Assembly: GCF_008064665.1 (NCBI RefSeq)
Contig: NZ_VRZA01000003.1
Location: 62,001 to 126,000 of the forward strand
Length of the DNA: 64,000 nucleotides
Direction of reading: 5' to 3'
Source: Parahaliea maris
GTDB lineage: Bacteria; Pseudomonadota; Gammaproteobacteria; Pseudomonadales; Halieaceae
Positions 10,499 to 18,500 of this stretch are shown piece after piece (the first letter of the stretch is position 1; each line of letters begins with the position of its first letter). The notes beneath the pieces were generated by a model, which saw only the letters and a program-made list of their open reading frames with translations, ran no database searches and was not told the origin of the DNA. Made by a program: the position numbers and the translations under genes.

Positions 10499-11878
10499 AT
10501 GGATTTCACAAGCCAACAACTCCTGCTGGTCGGCAGCACACTCAGTGCCTGCCTGGTACTGGCAATCGTCGCATGGCTCGGCCTGCGCCTGCGCTCGGAA
10601 TTACAACGCAGCAGGCAACTCTCCCACCGCTACCAGCACCTGGAACGCAACCATCAGCAACTGCAGCAGGACCACGCAGTACTCCAGGCGCGAGTACGCG
10701 AACGCGAGCGTCAGCAGGGGGAGCAGATGGCGCAACTCGACGAGCAGCGCGCCCACCTCAAACGCGAATTCGAAAACCTCGCCAACCGGATCTTCGAGGA
10801 GCGCAGCCGCCATTTCACCAGCAGTAGCCAGCAGTCGCTGGAAACCCTGCTCAAACCGTTCCGCGAGCAAATCGGCGCCTTCCAGCAGCGCGTCAACCAG
10901 GTACACAGCGAATCCCTGAAGGGCAATGCCACCCTTGCCGGTGAGCTGCGACGGGTTCTGGACGTCGGCCTGCAGATGAACGAACAGGCCAGCAACCTGA
11001 CAGCGGCCCTGAAGGGTGACAAAAAAACCACGGGGAACTGGGGCGAGGCCCAACTCGAACGCAGCCTGCAACTGGCGGGGCTACAGGCCGGGGACCACTA
11101 CGAGGCCCAGAGCGCGCTGCGGGACGAGTCGGGGCGGCGCAAGGTACCGGATTTCATTATCAAATTGCCGGATGGCAAGCACCTGGTGGTCGATAGCAAG
11201 GTGTCGCTGGTGGACTACGATCGCGCCATCGCGGCCGCCACGGATAGCGAACGGGATACCGCCCTGGCGGCCCATGTACGCGCTGTACGCCAGCACATGG
11301 ACGACCTCGCGGGCAAAGACTACGCCCACCTGCCCGGGCTCGGCAGCCCCGATTTTGTCCTGATGTTCCTGCCCGTCGAACCGGCCTACATCGAAGCACT
11401 CAGGCACAGCCCCGACCTGTTCGATAGCGGCTATCAGAAAGGGGTTGTGCTGGTCTCCCATACCACACTCATGCCGGTCCTGCGCACAGTCGCCAATCTG
11501 TGGATGGTCGATCGAAGTAATCGCGAAGCGAGAGAAATCAGTAATCGGGCTGGTGAAATCTATCACCAGGTCTGTCTGGTCGCGGAGCGGCTCAACCGGC
11601 TGGGCAACACCCTGCGCAGTGCCGGCAATCATTACAACGACGCCGTACGGGCGCTGGCAGGTAAGCAGGGCCTGCACGGCAAGGTCGAACGGTTCCAGGA
11701 ATTGTCCGGCCGCGCCAGCCGGCCCATGCCAGAACTCGCACCGGTACATTCCGATCTGGAGCAGGAACGTCTCGTGGCCGCCGCCGATTTCGACCACAAA
11801 ACACCCCGAACAGAAATCCGCAGCGCCACATCTGCGGCTGCTTTCCAGCCTGTTACGGATACTCCCTCCGGCGATTGA
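10499..11878 (+). CDS. rmuC: DNA recombination protein RmuC
   Basis: Membrane-anchored predicted nuclease-fold protein; in E. coli it limits inversion at short inverted repeats. The ATG at 10499 (459 aa) is chosen because the protein then starts with the expected single transmembrane helix (about 8-30). A long coiled coil follows (about 35-100), then the RmuC signature GNWGEAQLERSLQLAG and the core PDFIIKLPDGKHLVVDSKVSLVDY. The stretch YQKGVVLVSHTTLMPVLRTV is also family-typical. The tail after about residue 400 is low-complexity. Confidence 0.93.
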   Translation: MDFTSQQLLLVGSTLSACLVLAIVAWLGLRLRSELQRSRQLSHRYQHLERNHQQLQQDHAVLQARVRERERQQGEQMAQLDEQRAHLKREFENLANRIFEERSRHFTSSSQQSLETLLKPFREQIGAFQQRVNQVHSESLKGNATLAGELRRVLDVGLQMNEQASNLTAALKGDKKTTGNWGEAQLERSLQLAGLQAGDHYEAQSALRDESGRRKVPDFIIKLPDGKHLVVDSKVSLVDYDRAIAAATDSERDTALAAHVRAVRQHMDDLAGKDYAHLPGLGSPDFVLMFLPVEPAYIEALRHSPDLFDSGYQKGVVLVSHTTLMPVLRTVANLWMVDRSNREAREISNRAGEIYHQVCLVAERLNRLGNTLRSAGNHYNDAVRALAGKQGLHGKVERFQELSGRASRPMPELAPVHSDLEQERLVAAADFDHKTPRTEIRSATSAAAFQPVTDTPSGD

Positions 11879-12039
11879 CGACACCGGCGACACTCCCGCT
11901 GCTGCCGCAGCGAGAGCGGCTCCCGGCAGGCTGTGACCGGGGCCTCAACTTCTGGACTTTTCCCCGGTTTTTTATTGCCTTGCCTGCTACCCATCTGCAA
12001 AGTTAGCCATCACAAGAACGTAAAACAGCAGCGAAACCT

Positions 12040-13335
12040 ATGAAACAACAGATAACGCGTTGGTTTCTGGCATTGGCGCTGTTCTCGACATTGTCCGCGA
12101 GTGTCACCGCAGTACAGGCGGCAGGGGAAACCGATCTGGTCGGTCTGGCCATGCACCGCGAGACGGGGCGTGAGATATACCTTGGGGCTTTGCGTGCCGA
12201 GCACGCTCTGGTCAATGTTGCAGATATCGCCACAGCCAACGGTGCGCGGGAGATGGAGTTCAGGATCGTCGCCCGGCGCACCAGTATCCGCAGCCTGCTC
12301 GGAGGTATCCTGCTGCAGGCAGAAGTCGCCACTGGCACCGCACCCGTGCCAGCAACCGTAGATTTCGCCAATGACGTAATGAACTCCGTACAGGGGAGTC
12401 TCTATACCAACGACAGCTTCATCCTGCGCAGTACAGACGGCGGTACGGTTGTGGCGCTTATCAACGGACAGGAAATGGCTCGCAGCTCTGCCAGTGAAGT
12501 CTTTCCCTATTTCCTTGCCGGGTGGATCGAAGACCGCGGCGCGTCAACCGCTTTTCGCAGCACTATGCTCGCCCCGGACATCGATATCGACCTGCGCGCG
12601 ACCTATGGCTCGCTGAAACCAGCGCCCGATCGCGTGGCCAGCGTAAGCGCCTGGAGCGCCACAACTATCCCGGTGGAGGTGGTGGCACCGGAACCGGAAC
12701 CGACCAGTGAAGCGGTGCAACAGGTGGCAGCTATCGCTGTGGTTAACGAACCGGCAGAGGACACCAACACGCAACCCGAGGCACCGCCTGCCACCGCGCT
12801 GCCGGAGGAAGTCACTCCGGTGCCCGCAGATGTCGTAGCGGCCACCGAGGCCGCGGCGGCCGCAATCCCGGCCAGTCCAGCCTCTACTCCCAGTATCGCC
12901 ATGGCACGCCCCAAGCCCGTTCTTACCGAGGTAACGCCAACGGCGAAACTCAGGAAGGAAACCGCCGCCGCGGACCCCAACGACATAACCCGAATGAGTG
13001 TCATCGAATACTCCCAGCGCCTTGCAGCCTTCAATACCCAGGTGTTTCGTATGGTGAATATGGAAATACGCTACCCGCGGGCCGCCATCCGCCGCAACAT
13101 ACAGGGCTCCCTGGAACTGGATATCACGCTCAGCAGCAAAGGCGAACTGCTCGACATAGCCGTTGGCCGTTCATCGGGACACAGTATGCTGGACAAGTCA
13201 GCACTCAAGGCGGCTAACGATGCCTTTGAGACGCCCCTGGGTGAAGCTGTCGATGAAGTCGCCGTTGCAGAATACAGTGGCGACGGCGAGCGACTGGTGA
13301 TCCCGGTACCCGTCAATTTTGTACTTACCGAGTGA
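12040..13335 (+). CDS. Secreted TonB-C-terminal-domain protein with a possible chalcone-isomerase-like N domain
   Basis: Probable periplasmic protein of 431 aa. Residues 1-28 look like a signal peptide (positive start, LALALFSTLSASVTAVQA, then AGE). Residues about 35-190 form one domain; the segments LINGQEMARSSASEVFPYF and AGWIEDRG resemble the C-terminal part of chalcone-isomerase-like (CHI-related) proteins, but this is a weak pattern match. A Pro/Ala/Glu-rich linker follows (about 200-310). Residues about 345-431 form a TonB C-terminal domain (YPRAAIRRNIQGSLELDITL, GRSSGHSMLDKSALKA). There is no N-terminal membrane anchor of the classical TonB kind, so an energy-transducing role is doubtful. 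The next gene follows immediately. Confidence 0.75.
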   Translation: MKQQITRWFLALALFSTLSASVTAVQAAGETDLVGLAMHRETGREIYLGALRAEHALVNVADIATANGAREMEFRIVARRTSIRSLLGGILLQAEVATGTAPVPATVDFANDVMNSVQGSLYTNDSFILRSTDGGTVVALINGQEMARSSASEVFPYFLAGWIEDRGASTAFRSTMLAPDIDIDLRATYGSLKPAPDRVASVSAWSATTIPVEVVAPEPEPTSEAVQQVAAIAVVNEPAEDTNTQPEAPPATALPEEVTPVPADVVAATEAAAAAIPASPASTPSIAMARPKPVLTEVTPTAKLRKETAAADPNDITRMSVIEYSQRLAAFNTQVFRMVNMEIRYPRAAIRRNIQGSLELDITLSSKGELLDIAVGRSSGHSMLDKSALKAANDAFETPLGEAVDEVAVAEYSGDGERLVIPVPVNFVLTE

Positions 13336-13340
13336 GCGCA

Positions 13341-13862
13341 ATGTCCGAATTCCAACTGACACACACCGCTCTGGTCGGAGCCCGCATCAACAGCTTCCGA
13401 CCCTACGGCTACAACTCCCGCGAAGAACTGACCATGTGTCGGGTGGTACCCGAGATGCCGGGGGATCGTCCGGGCGGAACCCAGGGATCGCTCAAAACCC
13501 TGCTCGCGGAACAGCTGCCACTGTGGATACACAACATCATTACCGACCCGGATTTTCCCCAGCGTGACCGACTGATCATGCCGCTGCGCCGGTTCGAGGG
13601 TGAGATGCGGGATAACAAGAATGACGAGGTGATTTCGTCCGTGCTCCGTCACGGCTTTCGGAGCCTGCAACTGGATCCGCTGGACCTTCCACGGACCATG
13701 CCAATGCGGCAGCGCTGTGCCATGGTGGTTCACGTACGGGTATGGCAGGAAGCCTACAGCAGACTGTGCGGGGAGGTGGTAGACATCCTCGCAGCCAATT
13801 CAGAACAGTTGGGTCGGTGGTGTGAATTCGCCCGACTGCCCGAGCATGCCGCCGTAGGCTAA
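13341..13862 (+). CDS. Protein of unknown function (173 aa)
   Basis: Not recognised. The ATG at 13341 is preferred; a GTG at 13332 would overlap the stop of the preceding TonB-domain gene. It is a soluble-looking protein without signal peptide or membrane segment. Notable runs are RPGGTQGSLKTLLAEQLPLW, RLIMPLRRFEGEMRDNKNDE and PRTMPMRQRCAMVVHVRVW. Its tight spacing behind the TonB-domain gene suggests co-expression. Confidence 0.6.
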   Translation: MSEFQLTHTALVGARINSFRPYGYNSREELTMCRVVPEMPGDRPGGTQGSLKTLLAEQLPLWIHNIITDPDFPQRDRLIMPLRRFEGEMRDNKNDEVISSVLRHGFRSLQLDPLDLPRTMPMRQRCAMVVHVRVWQEAYSRLCGEVVDILAANSEQLGRWCEFARLPEHAAVG

Positions 13863-13882
13863 AAAAGCCCTGCCGGCGGCAG

Positions 13883-13930
13883 TCTCAAGACAAATCTCAA
13901 GGCAAATCTCAAGACAAATCTCAAGACAAG
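13883..13930. repeat. Four tandem copies of a 12-bp unit
   Basis: Four head-to-tail copies with consensus TCTCAAGACAAA at 13883, 13895, 13907 and 13919. Copy 2 has G for A at position 8, and copy 4 ends in G. They fill the gap between two convergent unknown genes, 20 bp after one stop and 8 bp before the other. The copy number may vary between strains (inference). Confidence 0.9.
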
Positions 13931-13938
13931 GCGAGTTA

Positions 13939-14286
13939 CTACTCTTCGTCTGCCGGACGGCGGCCTTCGCTGCCGGTTACCATGCGGATGGTACGCTGGC
14001 AGGTGTCTAGCCAGGGCACACGGGTATCAGTTTTCAACACCCGTACATAACCGCGATCGGTACGGCAGCAAATGCTGGTTTTGTTTGGCGTCCAGTCACC
14101 CTCAGCCGTGCGTGGCTTGCGAGTGCTGTAGAACCAGAGGCCGCGACAGTCCTGCATCACGTACTTGGCTTCAGTTGGCAGGTACACTTTTTTCCCCTCT
14201 ATCACAGCAAACACTTCCAATTCAGCAGCGGGCTTATCCCCAAACTCCGCTGTAGGCGTCATCGTCAGCATCCCTATGTCCCCCAT
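13939..14286 (-). CDS. Small protein of unknown function (115 aa)
   Basis: Not recognised. Starts at ATG 14286, with a second possible ATG at 14271. Four cysteines (in QDCRG, SICCRT and LDTCQRT) and a central basic patch are visible. There is no signal peptide or membrane helix. A good sigma-70-type promoter lies upstream on the same strand, which supports a real, singly transcribed gene. Confidence 0.65.
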   Translation of the reverse strand: MGDIGMLTMTPTAEFGDKPAAELEVFAVIEGKKVYLPTEAKYVMQDCRGLWFYSTRKPRTAEGDWTPNKTSICCRTDRGYVRVLKTDTRVPWLDTCQRTIRMVTGSEGRRPADEE

Positions 14287-14363
14287 TCGATATTTGTCTT
14301 TGTTTTCGATGGCGCGTTGGCAATCCGTGCCATCCCTTACCGCGTTTTTATCGTGTGGGTAAA

Positions 14364-14392
14364 GTTATAGGGCGAGACATATCGCTTGACAA
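14364..14392 (-). promoter_or_regulatory. Sigma-70-type promoter for the gene at 13939-14286
   Basis: On the minus strand, -35 TTGTCA (14387-14392) and -10 TATAAC (14364-14369) are separated by exactly 17 bp. Transcription would start near 14357 and give a leader of about 70 nt. Confidence 0.6.
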
Positions 14393-14577
14393 CGCTTGTT
14401 AGCGCTATTTATTGGCAAATTTTCCACGACGGGCATTTTTTTGCCAATTTTTTTCAGTCGAGCAGCTTTTGCCGGCCAAATTTTCACCGCACTTGCCAAA
14501 ATTTTGCATTCCGCACGGAATACAAATGCTACAAACGGGTGAAAAACGCGGTTAAATACAGGTTTCGAAGAAGGGTA
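14393..14577. other. AT-rich intergenic island with repeated GCCAA-T-run motif
   Basis: This stretch is strikingly AT-rich against its surroundings. It holds an inverted repeat ATTGGCAAA (14411-14419) / TTTGCCAAT (14440-14448), further GCCAAATTTT-like copies at about 14475 and 14495, and a short palindrome ATTCCG-CA-CGGAAT (14508-14521). No ORF of note is present. It lies downstream of the chemosensory cluster and upstream of the small unknown gene's promoter. It could bind a nucleoid or regulatory protein (inference). Confidence 0.5.
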
Positions 14578-14982
14578 TCAGCTGCGAATCAGGTTGAGAT
14601 GGGGCGGCCCGCCCTCCCGACCATTCAGTGGTTTGAGTGGTTCGGGTTCGGAGCCCAGTGGAAGATTTCCCGCTTGCTCCACCGAACTCATCAGCATGTA
14701 GAGAGACAGTTCGGAGCGCCCCTCTATACTGCTCGCGCGGTGGGTAAGCCGTTCGAATTGCTCATCGTCGATCAGGTCAAGCATTGCGGCATTGGTCAGG
14801 TAATCGCGGATGATCTGGCGATTGACCTGGTCTTGCAGATAGCGCCGGTATCCGGCATCGGAGAACACCCTGTTGAGGGTTTCAATATCAGCTTCAGTGA
14901 GCGCCCGGTCTGTGAACGGCATATCGCCACCGAAAGCACTATCGATGCGATCCACGAGTTGGCTGAGTTGAACCATATCCAC
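14578..14982 (-). CDS. Protein of unknown function at the end of the chemosensory operon (134 aa)
   Basis: Not recognised. The start is GTG 14982, with a GGAG-type ribosome site 5 bp upstream (alternative ATG 14976). It is predicted mostly helical and acidic in the first 100 residues, with a Pro-rich tail. It is the last gene of the minus-strand chemosensory run, 29 bp after the ChpC-like CheW gene, so a role in that pathway is inferred from position only. There is no membrane segment. Confidence 0.75.
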   Translation of the reverse strand: MDMVQLSQLVDRIDSAFGGDMPFTDRALTEADIETLNRVFSDAGYRRYLQDQVNRQIIRDYLTNAAMLDLIDDEQFERLTHRASSIEGRSELSLYMLMSSVEQAGNLPLGSEPEPLKPLNGREGGPPHLNLIRS

Positions 14983-15011
14983 GCTGACTCCGACTACAGG
15001 CTTTGCGGGCG

Positions 15012-15500
15012 TCAGGCGCCCAGGCCCGCGCTCAATTCCGATTCGTCAAAGTGTTGCCCGTCCATTTTCTCACGCAACGCTTCCTGCAGACCCAGCAGAT
15101 CCGGCACCTGGTAAGTCACGTTGTGCCAGCGGAATGCTGCCAGTGAATTGGGCAATACTTCCCCGGGGCAATCGTGCATTTCCTGGGTTGGCACATGCTG
15201 CAACCCGAGCCCCTGGCCACGCAGCGCCACGCCAAAATACGGACAACCCCGACCCTCAACGCCCAGCAGAATGGCGATCAGGCCTGTACCGGCTCTCTGG
15301 TCGCGCCAGCGTGTCTCCCCCGCTTCATCGAAATCCAGCACCGGGACGTCCTCGCCGCGCCAGCTTACGGATTCCGGCGGGCTTTCCTCCACGTTGTACA
15401 GGGTGAGAATTTCTGCCAGGGAAGCCTGGGGCACGGCCCAGATTTCCTGGGCGGAACAGGGCAGAAACAGACAGGCTGTTGTCGTTTTTATCTCCGCCAT
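15012..15500 (-). CDS. CheW-like coupling protein, ChpC position
   Basis: Single CheW-type domain of 162 aa. Candidate landmarks are WAVPQASLAEILTLYNV, the strand VPVLDFDEAG and GTGLIAILLGVEGRGCPYFGVA. The ATG at 15500 is preferred over GTG 15503 because GAGGT sits about 7 bp upstream. It lies 8 bp after the kinase gene, matching the chpA-chpC order of Pil-Chp. It presumably couples a receptor to the kinase; the sequence is divergent from PilI-type CheW proteins. Confidence 0.78.
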   Translation of the reverse strand: MAEIKTTTACLFLPCSAQEIWAVPQASLAEILTLYNVEESPPESVSWRGEDVPVLDFDEAGETRWRDQRAGTGLIAILLGVEGRGCPYFGVALRGQGLGLQHVPTQEMHDCPGEVLPNSLAAFRWHNVTYQVPDLLGLQEALREKMDGQHFDESELSAGLGA

Positions 15501-15508
15501 CACTGACC

Positions 15509-18500
15509 TCAGTTGATCTGCAGCTTGTACCCGGTGAGCTGGGAAATCTGCTCCACCAGCACCGGAAAATTAAAGGGCTTGCCCATATAACCGTTACAGC
15601 CCGCCTCCTGCGCCAGGGCGCGGTGTTTGGGGCCCGTACGGGAGGTCACCATGATCACAGGCAGATGCTTGTAGCGAGCCGACTTGCGGATTTCCCGCAG
15701 CGTCTGGATGCCGTCCTTGACCGGCATCTCCACATCCAGCAGAACGATATCCGGCAGGCGATGGGTCGTGTTCAGCAGGTCGATTGCCACCATGCCATTT
15801 TCCGCGGTCACCGTTTCGACGCCGATACTGTCCAGCTGGTTGGTCGCTACCATGCGCTGGGTGCGTGAATCGTCTACGACCAGTACCAGCAGGCGTTCGC
15901 TCTTCTCCCGCTCGAACGGCTCCGCGGACATCACGTTACTGGCGATGCTACGTACGAGCGCGTTGAGATCGAGAGCTACGATAGCCTGGCCATCAGAGGT
16001 GGTAGCACCACCGGCGACACCCGGTACCTGGGCGAACTGTGCGCCGAGTGAGCGGATCACCAGTTCCAGTGCCTCCTCGACATCGTCCACCGCGATGGCC
16101 ATGTAACGCTCTTCATTACCCGCCACGATCACCGGCACCGTATCGCCGACCCAGCTCCCGGGGTCGGGCAATTTGTCGCCGTTGCAGATGGTAGCCAGGT
16201 AGGCCGGTTCGCACTCCAGTTCAAAAATGTCGAGCTTGGTGCCACCTGTAATGGCCTGATAGAAACCCGCTACGGGCACTTGCTCCACGGCAACGAGGCC
16301 GTCCAGCGGCACGGCATAGGAGGCTTCTCCGGCCTTGACCAGCAGGGCGCCGTTGACGTTGACGTTGGAGGGCACCCGCACGGTAAAGGTTGTACCCTCG
16401 CCGACTATCGAATCGATTTCGATATCGCCACCGATCTGCTGCAGTTCGCTGATCACGATATCCATACCGACACCGCGGCCGGAGATTTCCGACAGTTTTG
16501 CGGCGGTGGAGAAGCCCTTGTGGAAAATCAGGCGCAGTGCGTCCTGGTCACTGAGCTCACTGGCATTGACCTCGAGCCCGCGAGCGATGGCGACTTCCCG
16601 GATCACTTCCGGGTCGATACCACGGCCGTCATCGGCCAGGCGGATCAGATAATCGGAACCGTCCTTGCGGACATCGATGCTCACCAGGCCGGTTTCAGTC
16701 TTCCCGGCCTCTCGACGTTGCTCAGGTGACTCGATTCCATGGTCGAGCGCATTGCGCACCATGTGCTCGAGAATGATCTGGCAGCATACATGGCTGTCGC
16801 GATCGAGCTTGCCTATCTCGTTCAGTACCCGGAAATTCACCTGTTTGCCAAGGTCCGCCCCCACTGTGCGCACGATACGGCGCAAACCGGGCATCAACCT
16901 TGATACCGGCACTACCCGGGCATCACGGATGGATGTGCCGAGGGAAGAAATGACCGCGGCCTGCTGTTTCAGCAGCGCTTCGGTGGAAGCCGTCTGGCGG
17001 CTGGACACATGGATCAGGTCGTCCAGATCCTCGACCGCCTCCCGCAGGATGCTCGCGGCCTCCTGCAGCTCCGAGTAGCGATCCATCTCCAGTGCATCGA
17101 GCTCACTGTCGGCCCGGCCGCCACGGGCGGTGACATTCTGCAGGGCGCGGTCTGCAATTTTGCTGATATGGGAGCGCACCGAAGACAGCCTGGTACCCAA
17201 CTCGGCCACCGAACGCTTGCCGCGGAAATTACTCTGGGACGCGCGTACACCCAATTGCTGCGCCTGATTGTTGAGGTTAAGCAGGTGATCCAGCGCCTCA
17301 GAGGTCATGCGGATGGTCTGCTGGGCGGCGAGCGCCTTGGCACCCTCATCCGCTATCCGCTTGTCCTGCTGTTTTTCGCGGGCCTGGGGCACAACGGCCG
17401 CATCCCGATGCACCGGGCTATCGCTATCGACCGAGTCCGCGGCATCTTCCTGTTGCAGCGGTTGCACCACACCTTCGGCCAACGGCAGTTCACTGCTGAC
17501 GTCTGTCTCGGTGTCCTGGATGTGGGCGAAACCGTTGACCGCCGCATCCAGCCAGGCATTGACGATGCGGAAGTAGCTCTCCTCAGCCCCCGGTTCGGGA
17601 CGGGCGAGGCCTTCCAGCAAGGTCTCGAAGTTGTGGATCAGGGTGCCGTAGCGCTGCAGGCCGATACCTTTGGCAATACCCTTCAGCGTGTGCAGGATGC
17701 GAGGCACGAGCATTTCGCCTGCCGGTGAATCGATATCCTGTTCCCATTGACCGATTGCGTCCTCCAGCTTCTCGATTTCAACGGCACCCTCTTCCAGGAA
17801 GGCCTCGAGGAAATCGCGGAAAACTTCCGTTCCGCTGCTGTTGGTGTAATTGAAGCGGATGTTCGATGGAATGCACCAGGCCATATCGGTCGTCGCATCG
17901 GCTTCCCGCTCCGGTGACACCGGGGCCGGTGCTTCCGGGCTCTCCGACTGTTCACTGACGGAGAACGATTCCGGTAGCGCCGTGGTGGGATCCGAGAGTT
18001 CTTCTTCCTGCTCAAACTCATCGAGAGCTATGCCACAGATATCCTCGATATCGGCTTCACCGCCGCCGAGGCTGTCAAACAGCGCGTCGACATCCACATC
18101 GTCCAGGGCTGTTGTCTGCTCATCCCAGTCATCCAGGTCGTCGTCGGAGAAACTACTGGCGATTTCCTCCTGAGGCTCTGCGTCCTCACCAGCGTCGTCA
18201 AGAACGAGCTCGGGGGAAGAGACATCCTCCGTGCCTCCGAGGACGTCATCCGGTGCCTGCCAGGCGTTGGTCTCTGTCGCAGCCAAGCCGTTATCGAGCT
18301 GCTCCGGGCTGTCTACCGGCTCAAGGCTGTTAAACGGCTCGGCGGAATCAGATGTCTCGAACGCGGCGAAAACCTCGAGATCGTCGAACGGCTCGGGTTC
18401 GTCATCCGGGGCCAGAAGATCTATCGCTTCCAGGGCGTCTACCGGCGGGAGAGTATCCTCGGCCGCCAGGTCAACGGATTCGCCCGCTGTTTCCTGCTCG

